DNA of 30,733 nucleotides from DAOUAJ01 sp034433615 (GCA_034433615.1 DAOUAJ010000399.1:1-30733); one strand, 5' to 3'. Counted from the stretch's first letter, positions 16,543-24,525 are shown. The notes: generated by a model not told the origin, from the sequence alone. Translations and numbers: made by a program.

Positions 16543-17389
16543 CAATAAGGGCCCCACAAGAGGTAACTCTTGCGGTAAAATTCGGCTTATAACGGCGAAG
16601 CCCTCCCTGGTTGATGAACCCAGAACCAGCGGGCAACGCCGTGGGAAGTCGAGCAGTCTATGGCACTGTCAACGCTTCAAGAGGATGTTCTGATCGGTAC
16701 CTTACTGGGGGATGGTCACCTAGAACGTGACGGTCGTTATGTGCGGTTAAAAATAGACCACGCTTGGGCACAAGCTGCCTATGTCCGGTGGAAGTTTGAA
16801 ATCTTCCACGACTTGGCATCGCGTGAGCCACAGCGACGACTGGTCTATGATAGACGGAACGGTGAATTATCCATACATTGCCGTTTTGCAACTCGCACGA
16901 CGCCCGAACTGGAAAAGTACTACCAGTTGTTCTACGTGAACGGATGTAAAGTTATCCCTCGGAACATTAATCACTTGTTACGTTCTCCGCTGGCGTTGGC
17001 AGTCTGGTATATGGACGACGGAGCACGTCGCACTGATTGCCAAGCGTTAAGGATACACACGAACACTTACACGCTGGAAGAGCAACATCTTCTCAGAGAA
17101 ACGCTGGCAAGTAACTTTGGTGTGACGGCAAGGGTGCATCGCGTACGAGTTGGTGAATATGTCCTATATATTCCCTCGCGCGAAGCGAGGGAGTTCTGTG
17201 ACATCATCCACCCATTCGTATTACCCGAAATGGGCCATAAACTGCTTTGACCCTGTAACGACTGAAGGTCTTGGACCTGAGACGGCGATTCTGACCGAAA
17301 GGTTAAATTCGCGCCGCCGTCATACGCCGAACCCCAACAGATGTTGGGTGATGACATAGTCTACACTCTCGGAAACGAGAGAGAATGTG
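16543..17389 (+). ncRNA. Group I intron 4 in 23S (after U2511), with endonuclease ORF
   Basis: An 847-base intron. The 5' exon ends GATGTCGGCT, the intron ends at G17389 and the exon resumes CGTCGCATCCTGGGG, restoring the conserved GGCTCGTCGCATCC. The guide GGCC pairs with exon GGCU (four pairs, U.G at the end), the weakest P1 of the five. The core has ATAACGGCGAAGCCC, GCCGTGGGAAG, GTAACGACTGA and CATACGCCG ... GACATAGTC. The endonuclease gene starts 11 bases after the GCCGTGGGAAG element and ends just before GTAACGACTGA. Confidence 0.85.
16660..17250 (+). CDS. LAGLIDADG homing endonuclease (two motifs) in intron 4
   Basis: A 196-residue monomer-type LAGLIDADG endonuclease. Motif one is L-I-G-T-L-L-G-D-G-H at residues 11-20 (D18) and motif two is L-A-L-A-V-W-Y-M-D-D-G at 111-121 (D120). 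The two acidic residues are the expected metal ligands. Such enzymes cut an intron-less 23S allele near the insertion site so that the intron is copied in by repair. The gene looks intact, is more AT-rich than the flanking chromosomal genes, and uses ATG 16660; upstream GGGAAG belongs to the ribozyme core and is too distant for a good SD. It lies entirely within a peripheral loop of the intron. Confidence 0.88.
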   Translation: MALSTLQEDVLIGTLLGDGHLERDGRYVRLKIDHAWAQAAYVRWKFEIFHDLASREPQRRLVYDRRNGELSIHCRFATRTTPELEKYYQLFYVNGCKVIPRNINHLLRSPLALAVWYMDDGARRTDCQALRIHTNTYTLEEQHLLRETLASNFGVTARVHRVRVGEYVLYIPSREAREFCDIIHPFVLPEMGHKLL

Positions 17390-17411
17390 CGTCGCATCCT
17401 GGGGCTGGAGT

Positions 17412-17448
<37 letters not shown>

Positions 17449-17471
17449 TACGCGAGCTGGGTTCAGACCGT

Positions 17472-18192
17472 CAAAGAGGCGGCCCTGAGCGGGTAACCCT
17501 CAGGGTAAAAAAACCGGCTCATAACGGGGAAGCCCTCCGGACTCGGACGACCGGAGGCCGAGGGTAACCCCGTGGGAAGGCGGAAGTATGGATGAAACCA
17601 CACGAGCTTACATCGCAGGATTTCTAGATGGTGATGGGAGCATCGTCTTGCAACTCAAGCCTCGGCGAGATTATCGCTATGGTTTCCAAATCAAAGCTAC
17701 GCTCAGTTTCTATCAGAAGCGAGATGGCCGCCTAGTGCTTGAGTGGCTGCGCGAGCGTCTTGGGGCGGGAGCAATCCGTGAGCGCCCGGACGAGATCAGC
17801 GAGTATGATATCGAAAGTCAGGAGTTGGTGCTCAGCCTGCTCCAAGAGCTCAGGCCTTACCTTGTGGCTAAACGTGTACAGGCCGAAGAAGCTATTCGCA
17901 TCTTAGAGCGAATGCAGGATATTACCGAACCTTCACCGGAAGAATTCTTGCGGTGGGCGCAATGTGTGGAGTCCTATCAAGCCCTAAACTACTCCAAAAA
18001 GCGTCGGCATGGTGCAGAAGAGGTGAGACGCTCTCTAAGTAGCAAGGGTTTTCTTTCGTCCCCGTAACGACTGAGGTTCTTAAGCCAAGGCTCGGGTCAT
18101 CGTTCGATAAATTAAGACCCGGGCAAAACGCCGGCATCCCCGAAAGGGGATGGTGGGATAGTCTACTTCCTAAGGAAACTTAGGAAAAAGTG
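17472..18192 (+). ncRNA. Group I intron 5 in 23S (after U2593), with I-CreI-like ORF
   Basis: A 721-base intron. The 5' exon ends GGGTTCAGACCGT, the intron ends at G18192 and the exon resumes CGTGAGACAGG. Guide GCGG pairs with exon CCGU. Core motifs are CATAACGGGGAAGCCC, CCCCGTGGGAAG, GTAACGACTGA and the closing GATAGTC, shared with introns 3 and 4. Position 2593 is the site of the Chlamydomonas reinhardtii chloroplast 23S intron. The endonuclease gene is in the same core loop as in intron 4. Confidence 0.87.
17588..18067 (+). CDS. I-CreI-like LAGLIDADG homing endonuclease in intron 5
   Basis: A 159-residue single-motif LAGLIDADG protein, expected to act as a homodimer. It aligns with I-CreI nearly end to end: Y-I-A-G-F-L-D-G-D-G-S-I at residues 8-19, Q-L-K-P at 22-25, a central Q-K, R-P-Y-L-V-A-K near 89-95, E-S-Y-Q-A-L-N-Y-S-K-K, and the same S-S-P ending. 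The residues matching the I-CreI metal and active-site positions D20, Q47 and K98 are D16, Q43 and K95. ATG 17588 follows GGCGGAAGT, which may serve as SD and is part of the ribozyme core. The TAA stop falls inside the conserved CCGTAACGACTGA core element, so gene end and ribozyme overlap. Confidence 0.93.
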   Translation: MDETTRAYIAGFLDGDGSIVLQLKPRRDYRYGFQIKATLSFYQKRDGRLVLEWLRERLGAGAIRERPDEISEYDIESQELVLSLLQELRPYLVAKRVQAEEAIRILERMQDITEPSPEEFLRWAQCVESYQALNYSKKRRHGAEEVRRSLSSKGFLSSP

Positions 18193-18226
<34 letters not shown>

Positions 18227-18334
18227 TAGGGGATTTGAGAGGAGCTGCTCCTAGTACGAGAGGACCGGAGTGGACTGACCGCTGGTGTGCCAGTTGTCCC
18301 GCCAGGGGCATCGCTGGGTAGCTAAGTCGGGCAG

Positions 18335-18367
<33 letters not shown>

Positions 18368-18522
18368 CGCCTCAAGATGAGATCCCCCATCCCCTTTGTG
18401 GGAGTAAGTGCACCGGGAGACTACCGGTTGGATAGGCGGCAGGTGTACGCACAGCAATGTGTTGAGCCAAGCCGTACTAATGCACGAGGGCTTACTCCAC
18501 GTGAGATTGCAGTAATTGAGGT

Positions 18523-18545
18523 CACATTCTGTTCAGTTTTTAAGG
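18523..18545 (+). other. Right arm of the 23S processing stem
   Basis: Pairs with 12959-12981 over 23 bases with one mismatch, closing the helix around precursor 23S. It lies about 20 bases after the mature 3' end. Confidence 0.8.
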
Positions 18546-18583
18546 TGATTCTGTCAAGGTTCTAACTCATAACCGAAAAAAGG

Positions 18584-18707
18584 CTCTGTTGGTGACTTGA
18601 GCGGAGGGGGCACACCCAGTTCCATCCCGAACCTGGCAGTTAAGCCCTCCAGCGCCGATGGTAGTCGGGGCGTAAGCCCCCGCGAGAGTAGGTCGTTGCC
18701 GACAGAG
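18584..18707 (+). rRNA. rrf: 5S ribosomal RNA
   Basis: Recognisable by AGGGGGCACACCCAGTTCCA, CCGAACCTGGCAGTTAAGCC and GAGAGTAGGTCGTTGCC. Helix I is CTGTTGG with CCGACAG. The stem extends outward (GGCTCTGTTGG with CCGACAGAGCC) and is flanked by an A-run before and TTTTT after, so the mature ends are uncertain by a few bases and the extended stem may act in termination. Confidence 0.93.
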
Positions 18708-18741
18708 CCTTTTTGCGTGGAGTTGCTGCCGTCGAATCTCA

Positions 18742-18792
18742 AGCCAGGCCCGGTGTGGCGTTATCTTTGCGACCACTCAGCCTGGCTTTTTA
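18742..18792 (+). terminator. Terminator of the rRNA operon
   Basis: AGCCAGG (18742-18748) pairs with CCTGGCT (18781-18787), followed by TTTTTAT. The 32-base loop has further short pairing (GTGG/CCAC). It ends 17 bases before glmU. Confidence 0.65.
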
Positions 18793-18809
18793 TGTCCCAA
18801 GGATGAACA

Positions 18810-20159
18810 ATGGACAACTTGGCTGTGATCATCCTGGCAGCCGGCCAGGGTACCCGTATGCGCTCTTCATTGCCGAAGGTTTTGCATCCGGTGGCAGGCA
18901 AGCCCATGATCCGCTACGCGGTGGACAACGCGATCGCCTTGACTAATCGTCCGCCCGTGGTCGTTGTAGGCGTGAACGGTGATGCAGTGCGCGCTGAGCT
19001 GGGGGATTCCGTCTCTTATGTGGTGCAGCCCCAGGCATTAGGCACCGGCCACGCTGTGGCCCAGACACGACACGTCTTGGAGGGGCAGGTACAGTCTGTT
19101 CTGGTGTGTTACGCTGACATGCCGCTGTTGCGCGTGGAGACCTTGCGCCGGCTGGTGCAATTGCAGGCTGCTAACGCCGGCCCACTGACTATCCTGACCG
19201 TCGTCAGTGAAGACTCGATGGGATTTGGACGAGTCGTCCGGGACGAGGACGGACGCGTCCAACAGGTGGTCGAGGAGAAGGTCGCGTCTCCTGAGCAACT
19301 GCGCATTCAGGAGCTAAACGCCGGTGTTTATTGCTTTCGTGAGAGTTGGCTGTGGGAGCGCCTGGCACAATTACCGCTCAGCTCAGCCGGTGAGTATTAT
19401 CTGACCGATCTGGTGGGGATCGCCGTGGCTGAGGGGCATCAAGTGGTCACCCACACCATTCAGGACGTGGGAGAAGTGCAAGGGATCAACAACCGCATCC
19501 ACCTGGCACGAGCGGAAGCCCTGATGCGCCGTCGTGTCAACGAGAGGTGGATGCTGGGAGGGGTGACCATTATCGCACCAGAGACCACTTACATAGATGC
19601 GACTGTAGAGATCGGTCAGGATACACTGATCTATCCGAACACCTATCTGTGGGGCAAGACGATTATCGGCACAGAGTGTGAGATCGGTCCTAACACGATG
19701 GTGCGTGACAGCCGGGTGGGTGATCGTTGTCGTATCCTGGCTTCTGTGGTGGAAGAGGCTGTCGTAGAGCAGGACTGCGACATCGGCCCGTACGGGCACT
19801 TACGCAAAGGGGCTTACCTGGCGACGGGCGTGCATATAGGCAACTTCAGTGAGGTGAAGAACAGCTACCTCGGGCCGGGCACCAAGATGGGGCACTTCGG
19901 CTATTTGGGAGATGCTCGGGTGGGAGCCCGGGTTAACATTGGCGCAGGCACCATCACCTGCAATTATGATGGAAAGCGAAAGTATCAGACCGAAATCGGG
20001 GACGAGGCTTTTATTGGCAGCGATACAATGCTGGTAGCCCCTGTTCGCATTGGCCGCGCGGCCCGAACGGGCGCCGGTTCAGTGGTCACCCATGATGTTC
20101 CCGATGGTGAGCTGGCCTATGGGGTGCCAGCCCGTGTGGTGAGGAAGAAAGAGGGGTAA
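18810..20159 (+). CDS. glmU: Bifunctional UDP-GlcNAc pyrophosphorylase / glucosamine-1-phosphate acetyltransferase
   Basis: A 449-residue enzyme making UDP-N-acetylglucosamine from glucosamine-1-phosphate, acetyl-CoA and UTP, for peptidoglycan and surface glycans. The N-terminal uridylyltransferase domain has L-A-A-G-Q-G-T-R-M near residue 9 with S-S-L-P-K-V-L-H-P-V, then Q-P-Q-A-L-G-T-G-H-A. The C-terminal left-handed beta-helix (from about 250) has hexapeptide repeats and I-G-A-G-T-I-T-C-N-Y-D-G-K-R-K-Y-Q-T, the acetyltransferase site. AAGGA lies six bases before ATG 18810; an in-frame-looking ATG at 18803 is in another frame. First gene after the rRNA operon; transcription may come partly from rrn read-through, since no clear promoter is seen. 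Confidence 0.95.
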   Translation: MDNLAVIILAAGQGTRMRSSLPKVLHPVAGKPMIRYAVDNAIALTNRPPVVVVGVNGDAVRAELGDSVSYVVQPQALGTGHAVAQTRHVLEGQVQSVLVCYADMPLLRVETLRRLVQLQAANAGPLTILTVVSEDSMGFGRVVRDEDGRVQQVVEEKVASPEQLRIQELNAGVYCFRESWLWERLAQLPLSSAGEYYLTDLVGIAVAEGHQVVTHTIQDVGEVQGINNRIHLARAEALMRRRVNERWMLGGVTIIAPETTYIDATVEIGQDTLIYPNTYLWGKTIIGTECEIGPNTMVRDSRVGDRCRILASVVEEAVVEQDCDIGPYGHLRKGAYLATGVHIGNFSEVKNSYLGPGTKMGHFGYLGDARVGARVNIGAGTITCNYDGKRKYQTEIGDEAFIGSDTMLVAPVRIGRAARTGAGSVVTHDVPDGELAYGVPARVVRKKEG

Positions 20160-20210
20160 TAGCCAGGCGAAGTCCTGAATGAAGTTGCCTGGAAGGAAAG
20201 AATCTGAAGT

Positions 20211-21515
20211 ATGGATGACGGTATAGTTGGCGAGTTGGCGATCTGGACACTGGCCTTATTCATCTCAGCGTTAGTCACCTGTGCAGAGGCCTCGCTGACG
20301 GCAACGGAGCCGCTGAGCGTTAAACAGAAGGGGCGGGAGGGCGTTTCCTCCTCGCTGGCAGTGGAGGCTCTATCAAGTAATCCGGCGCTCTTCCTGAGCG
20401 GTTTGGCCGTCTTGAGGATCCTGGCCCATGTGATAGCTGCAGGCGCCGCTGTGTTGCTGGCATGGAGCCTATGGCCGAAGACGGTTCCCGTGATCGGCGC
20501 TCTGGCTGTGACAGCCCTGGCACTGATCCTCGTCCAGGTGATCGCTCACAGACTGGCCACCTGTGTATTGGAACGAACTGACTCGTGGTTGTACGGTCCG
20601 ATCCGGTTCGTCGCCTACCTGCTATTGCCGATCACCTTGCTGCTGCGTCCGTGGGGGTGCCGCATCTCGCGTGAGTCCGGCGATAAAGAGCTCCTGAACG
20701 ATGAGAGTTTGCATTTGCTGCTCAGAGCTGGCAAGGAGCAGGGTGTGATCGAGCCGGAAGAGAAAGAGATGATCGCCAGCATCTTTGAACTCGGCGAGAC
20801 ATTGGTACGTGAGGTGATGGTACCGCGCGTTGACATTGTGGCCGTAGACGTAGAGGCATCATTCGCCGAAGTGGTCAAAGCCATCCTGGAAGCAGGACAT
20901 TCTCGTCTCCCTGTCTACCAAGGTAACATTGACCACGTCGTCGGCCTCCTCTATGCCAGAGACCTGCTCACCTATCTTGCTGAGGGCAAAACCGACGTCA
21001 AGATCAGCCAGATGCTGCGTCCAGCCTACTTCATCCCTGAGTCCAAGAGGGTGGACGAGTTGCTCCAGGAGCTGCAACAGCGCAAGGTGCATATGGCGAT
21101 TGTGGTGGACGAGTACGGCGGCACGGCCGGATTGGTGACCATTGAAGACCTGTTGGAGGAGATCGTAGGCGAGATCCAGGACGAGTATGACCTGGAGGAG
21201 CCCGTCATCGAAGAGATCAGTGAGTCGGAGTTTATTTTCAGTGCTCGGGTAAACCTGGACGAGGTCAACGAGCGTTTGCACATCGAGTTACCCAGCGAAG
21301 GCGGCGATACGCTGGGCGGATTCATTTACAGCCAACTGGGAAAGGTGCCGGCCTGCGGCGATACGATCTCCTTTGAAGGGGTGACGTTGGAGGTCATCTC
21401 GGTGGAAGGCCATCGCATTGAGCGGGTGCGGGCGCGGCGTGAGGCCCCTTTGCCTGGCTCAGACAGGCCAGGCCCTACAGCCTCCACTTTGCTCTCTCTC
21501 TTGACACTACGATGA
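20211..21515 (+). CDS. CNNM/CorC-family membrane protein with CBS pair
   Basis: A 434-residue membrane protein of the HlyC/CorC (CNNM) family, linked to Mg2+ efflux in studied members. The DUF21/CNNM membrane domain covers about residues 1-150 with roughly four helices. It is followed by a CBS pair (about 198-320: V-R-E-V-M-V-P-R-V-D-I, S-R-L-P-V-Y, then M-A-I-V-V-D-E-Y-G-G-T-A-G-L-V-T-I-E-D-L-L-E-E) and the C-terminal CorC/HlyC domain (about 335-415: G-D-T-L-G-G-F-I). GGAAGGAAAG lies about ten bases before ATG 20211. The last four bases overlap cdd (ATGA), which indicates translational coupling. Confidence 0.9.
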   Translation: MDDGIVGELAIWTLALFISALVTCAEASLTATEPLSVKQKGREGVSSSLAVEALSSNPALFLSGLAVLRILAHVIAAGAAVLLAWSLWPKTVPVIGALAVTALALILVQVIAHRLATCVLERTDSWLYGPIRFVAYLLLPITLLLRPWGCRISRESGDKELLNDESLHLLLRAGKEQGVIEPEEKEMIASIFELGETLVREVMVPRVDIVAVDVEASFAEVVKAILEAGHSRLPVYQGNIDHVVGLLYARDLLTYLAEGKTDVKISQMLRPAYFIPESKRVDELLQELQQRKVHMAIVVDEYGGTAGLVTIEDLLEEIVGEIQDEYDLEEPVIEEISESEFIFSARVNLDEVNERLHIELPSEGGDTLGGFIYSQLGKVPACGDTISFEGVTLEVISVEGHRIERVRARREAPLPGSDRPGPTASTLLSLLTLR

Positions 21516-21919
21516 GCCAGCTACCCGAATCTTCACTGGTGGCGGCCGCACGGGCCGCGCGTGAGCGCTCTTATGCCCCTTATTCCCATTACGCGGTAGG
21601 GGCGGCTGTGCTGACCCGCTCAGGGCGGGTGTTCACCGGCTGCAATATCGAGAACGCTTCGTATGGGGCCACCGTCTGTGCCGAGCGGGTGGCCCTGTGG
21701 AAGGCCGTATCCGAAGGGGAGCGGGAGTTTGAGGCCATCGCAGTCGTCACGGCCAACGGGGGGAGCCCGTGTGGCATCTGCCGGCAGGTGATGGCTGAGT
21801 TCAGGCCGGACATGAAAGTGATCATTGCGGACATCTCCGGGAACGTGCGGGCGACAACGGTCCGAGACCTGTTGCCGGACCGGTTTCGTCCGGACGACAT
21901 TGTGACTGGGACGACGTGA
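21512..21919 (+). CDS. cdd: Cytidine deaminase
   Basis: A 135-residue enzyme that deaminates cytidine and deoxycytidine to uridine forms in pyrimidine salvage. The zinc-site residues are visible: C56-A-E58 in T-V-C-A-E-R-V-A, and C87 and C90 in P-C-G-I-C-R-Q. The substrate loop G-C-N-I-E-N-A-S-Y precedes them. Length fits the small homotetrameric type. The start overlaps the CNNM stop by four bases. GC-rich hairpins follow the stop. Confidence 0.95.
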   Translation: MSQLPESSLVAAARAARERSYAPYSHYAVGAAVLTRSGRVFTGCNIENASYGATVCAERVALWKAVSEGEREFEAIAVVTANGGSPCGICRQVMAEFRPDMKVIIADISGNVRATTVRDLLPDRFRPDDIVTGTT

Positions 21920-21920
21920 T

Positions 21921-21957
21921 CGCCGGGGACACCCCCGGCGATTCGTTTGCCGGGGGT
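21921..21957 (+). terminator. Two mutually exclusive GC-rich hairpins after cdd
   Basis: CGCCGGGG (21921-21928) can pair with CCCCGGCG (21933-21940). The same central strand ACCCCCGGC (21931-21939) can instead pair with GCCGGGGGT (21949-21957), nine perfect pairs. Neither is followed by a strong T-tract. The second overlaps the -35 region of the next promoter. It ends the cdd transcript or regulates read-through. Confidence 0.4.
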
Positions 21958-21976
21958 TGTGCGCTGATGGTATAAT
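21947..21976 (+). promoter_or_regulatory. Promoter of the first MazG-like gene
   Basis: TTGCCG (21947-21952), an 18-base spacer and perfect TATAAT (21971-21976) preceded by TGG, an extended -10. Transcription would start near 21983, just upstream of the AGGAGA SD at 21997. Confidence 0.7.
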
Positions 21977-22008
21977 CTTTTTCACTTCTGGTGAACAGGA
22001 GAGTGGGA

Positions 22009-22320
22009 TTGAGCGACGATCAAGGGCTGAATGCCTATGTGCAGGAAGTACGCGCGCTGTGCGATGCAAAAGGGTTTTCCTCAGACCCCGACCAATTCTG
22101 GCAAATGCTGGCGTTGATTCATACCGAGATCGGCGAGGCCACGGACGCTTACAAGAAAGGTGAGCCGTTAGAAGTGGTGGGCGAGGAGCTGATTGATGCA
22201 GTGATTCGCATCTTTCATATGCTATCGGCGATGGGGATGGACGCGCAGGCGCTTTTCGAGGCCAAGATGGCCAGGAATTGGGCCCGGCCATATCGGTACA
22301 ACACCGTGCGGGCCAAATAA
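22009..22320 (+). CDS. MazG-like nucleotide pyrophosphohydrolase (first)
   Basis: A 103-residue all-alpha NTP pyrophosphohydrolase of the MazG/dUTPase-like group, which removes unwanted nucleotides. The metal-binding pattern is present: E-I-G-E-A-T-D-A-Y (ExxE) and then E-E-L-I-D-A-V-I-R-I (ExxD). The frame is open from GTG 21991, but the promoter -10 is at 21971 and AGGAGA sits seven bases before TTG 22009, so the TTG start is preferred. It is only distantly similar to the second MazG-like gene beyond recO. The 180 bases before recO hold only a short hairpin (22390-22412). Confidence 0.8.
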   Translation: MSDDQGLNAYVQEVRALCDAKGFSSDPDQFWQMLALIHTEIGEATDAYKKGEPLEVVGEELIDAVIRIFHMLSAMGMDAQALFEAKMARNWARPYRYNTVRAK

Positions 22321-22502
22321 CGTTAGTTGTCCTGAAGATGGGTGACAAGGCAACGAGTAACGAGCCCGCCCTGGACGTCGTGCAGCCTGCCCTCGTCATC
22401 TTCTCAGACGAGGGGCCAGGGGCAATGAAGGACGGGGCACCGTTGGGGGGCATGTTGGACAGGCGCTCGCTGAAGACGAGGGCAAGAGGCTGAGGTCAGC
22501 GT

Positions 22503-23282
22503 ATGGACGAGCGCAGGCAGCGGCTATATCGGGTGGAAGCGATCGTTCTGCGGCGCACGGACATGGGTGAGGCCGACCGCCTGTTGACAGTGTTCACGGC
22601 CGAGCGAGGCAAGCTGCGCTTACTGGCCAAGGGCGTGCGCAAGACGTTGAGCCGCAAGGCCGGGCACGTCGAACTGTTCACGCACAGTACCTTCCTGGTG
22701 GCCAAAGGGCGCACCTGGGACCTCGTGACTCAGGCGGACACCATCGAATCGTACCAGCCATTGCGCCAGGACCTGTTGCGCACGACCTACGCCCACTACG
22801 TGGCCGAGCTGGTTGATCGCTTTACGGAGGAAGCAGACGAGAGCCGACCTCTGTTTGATCTGGTGCGGACGACCCTGGCCCGGCTCAGCGGAGGGGATGA
22901 CCCTTACCTGGCCGTGCGGTTCTTTGAGTTGAGCCTGCTCTCGCTGGCAGGTTACCAGCCGCAGCTTTTCCTGTGTGTGCGCTGTCAGACGAGCCTGGAG
23001 CCGGTGACCAACTATTTCAGTACTGAAGGGGGTGGGGTGCTCTGCCCGCGCTGCGGTGAAGGGGTAGCGCAGGCGGAGCCGCTGGCCGTCAATACTTTGA
23101 AGGTGTTACGCTTCCTCCAGACCCGTGAGTACGATCTGGTGCGCCGTCTGAACCTGAGCCCTGGCCTGCGCACTGAGCTGGAGCAGTTGCTTTACCGTTA
23201 CATCGTCTACGTGCTGGAGCGCAACCTGAAGTCGGTGGATTTTTTGCGCTCTTTGCGGCGCCAGATGGGGTGGGCGGCCTGA
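22503..23282 (+). CDS. recO: DNA repair protein RecO
   Basis: A 259-residue recombination mediator that helps load RecA with RecR in the RecFOR pathway. The N-terminal OB-fold has A-I-V-L-R-R-T-D-M-G-E-A-D-R-L-L-T-V-F-T and the G-V-R-K-T-L-S-R segment. The helical C-terminal half carries a zinc finger of two Cys pairs (L-C-V-R-C and L-C-P-R-C-G). Length is usual. The stop overlaps the start of the next gene by one base (TGATG), so the downstream MazG-like gene is coupled. Confidence 0.93.
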   Translation: MDERRQRLYRVEAIVLRRTDMGEADRLLTVFTAERGKLRLLAKGVRKTLSRKAGHVELFTHSTFLVAKGRTWDLVTQADTIESYQPLRQDLLRTTYAHYVAELVDRFTEEADESRPLFDLVRTTLARLSGGDDPYLAVRFFELSLLSLAGYQPQLFLCVRCQTSLEPVTNYFSTEGGGVLCPRCGEGVAQAEPLAVNTLKVLRFLQTREYDLVRRLNLSPGLRTELEQLLYRYIVYVLERNLKSVDFLRSLRRQMGWAA

Positions 23283-23680
23283 TGCACATCGCCGAGTACC
23301 AGAAGTGGCTGGAGGAGTGGGATCGGGCGCGGGGCTGGGATCGGGTGTTGCCCAGCCATACGCTGGTGCACGCCTTCGAGGAGATGGGCGAGGTCGCCCG
23401 GTTGGTGTTGCAGTGGGAAGGGTACAAGGACGCTGGGAGCCCGGACAAGCTGCGGGCTGACCTGGCCGAAGAGCTCTCCGACGTGTTCGTGTTCCTGTTC
23501 AAGCTGGCCTACCAGTGCGGGGTGGACGTGGAATCGGCATTGCGGGCCGGGCAGATCAAGGCGAATGAGCGTTATCCTGATCTGGATCAAGCCAACGCCG
23601 AACTGGCGCGCTATCACGCCCGCCAGGCGGAGGAGTTGACCCAGATTCTAGGGAGCCAGGGGAAAGGGGGGGATAGATGA
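23282..23680 (+). CDS. MazG-like nucleotide pyrophosphohydrolase (second)
   Basis: A 132-residue protein with the MazG metal motif: E-E-M-G-E-V-A-R (ExxE) and E-E-L-S-D-V-F-V-F-L-F-K-L-A (ExxD). It is expected to hydrolyse NTPs to NMP and pyrophosphate. ATG 23282 overlaps the recO stop; a GTG at 23270 in the same frame would overlap recO further. The C-terminus after residue 100 is an extra helix rich in Ala, Arg and Gln. It overlaps the following gene by four bases (ATGA). Confidence 0.82.
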   Translation: MHIAEYQKWLEEWDRARGWDRVLPSHTLVHAFEEMGEVARLVLQWEGYKDAGSPDKLRADLAEELSDVFVFLFKLAYQCGVDVESALRAGQIKANERYPDLDQANAELARYHARQAEELTQILGSQGKGGDR

Positions 23681-24525
23681 TGCAAGAGCTCATCATGCGT
23701 TTTGCCTTTGGGATCGTCCTCGTCCTCTACACAATCTATTTGCCCTTAATGCTGCAGCCAGAGCCCTCTCCCCCGATCGCCATCCAACGAGCCATAGCTT
23801 ACCTTCGGGGGGAGTATAACTCCGATGTGGGGCTTTTGCGCGAGTCTCCCGTCACCGCTCCCCACAGGTACTGGCTGGCCACCGACAACCGGCTGGCTGT
23901 GTACGCCCTGGAGCGTGCCGGAGAACATGACCTGGCAGCCAGCCTCTCGGCCACCCTCCAACGCTACGGTGATCCCCAACACGGGCTCATCGAAGTGCTA
24001 CAAGGCGAGATTGTCGCCTGGCCACCGTACACCGAAACCCAAAGGCTGGTGGACCGCATCGGCCAGGAGGAGGTCTGGCTTGAGACCAGGCTGGACGGCA
24101 ATCGTTTCTGTGACTGGCTGGAGTACGCCGACCTGGCAATGTTCGGGGCGCTCAACGCCTTCCACGCCGGCCAGCGTGCTAAGGCACATCAGAGATACCA
24201 GATCGCTATGGTTTACTTCGATGGCGTTGGCTTCGCTGACAAGGCATACGAGGCTACGGGATTCTATGCCACTTACAAGCTGGCCCTGGCCCTCTATACG
24301 GCTCAGGTGATCGGAGAGCCAATGGAGCCGATCATACTTCAGGCTCTCCTGGCCAAACAGGTGGCTCCTTCCGATGGTCTCTACGCCGGTGGCTTCTACA
24401 CCTTTTACGACGCCAAAGGGGTGCCCCAAGGTGATACGAACACAGAAACGACCGCTTATGCTATACTGGCGTTGAGCCAACTGTCTCTTGGGATAAGATG
24501 GGGCGAAAGGCTGGAGGCAAAATGA
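23677..24525 (+). CDS. Exported or membrane-anchored protein of unknown function
   Basis: A 282-residue protein I do not recognise. Residues about 5-26 form one hydrophobic N-terminal segment, a signal peptide or anchor. The remainder is helical in character with spaced aromatic and Ala/Leu-rich segments such as A-V-Y-A-L-E-R-A-G, L-E-Y-A-D-L-A-M-F-G-A-L-N-A-F and T-E-T-T-A-Y-A-I-L-A-L. This pattern resembles alpha/alpha-toroid proteins, but no catalytic motif is evident. GGGGGG lies just upstream of ATG 23677. The gene is coupled on both sides by ATGA overlaps, to the MazG-like gene before and the nucleotidyltransferase gene after. Confidence 0.65.
   Translation: MMQELIMRFAFGIVLVLYTIYLPLMLQPEPSPPIAIQRAIAYLRGEYNSDVGLLRESPVTAPHRYWLATDNRLAVYALERAGEHDLAASLSATLQRYGDPQHGLIEVLQGEIVAWPPYTETQRLVDRIGQEEVWLETRLDGNRFCDWLEYADLAMFGALNAFHAGQRAKAHQRYQIAMVYFDGVGFADKAYEATGFYATYKLALALYTAQVIGEPMEPIILQALLAKQVAPSDGLYAGGFYTFYDAKGVPQGDTNTETTAYAILALSQLSLGIRWGERLEAK

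Noticed and set aside
22278..22493. 71-codon frame overlapping the first MazG-like gene and the spacer before recO
   Set aside because: No SD, no motif, starts inside the known gene; looks like chance.
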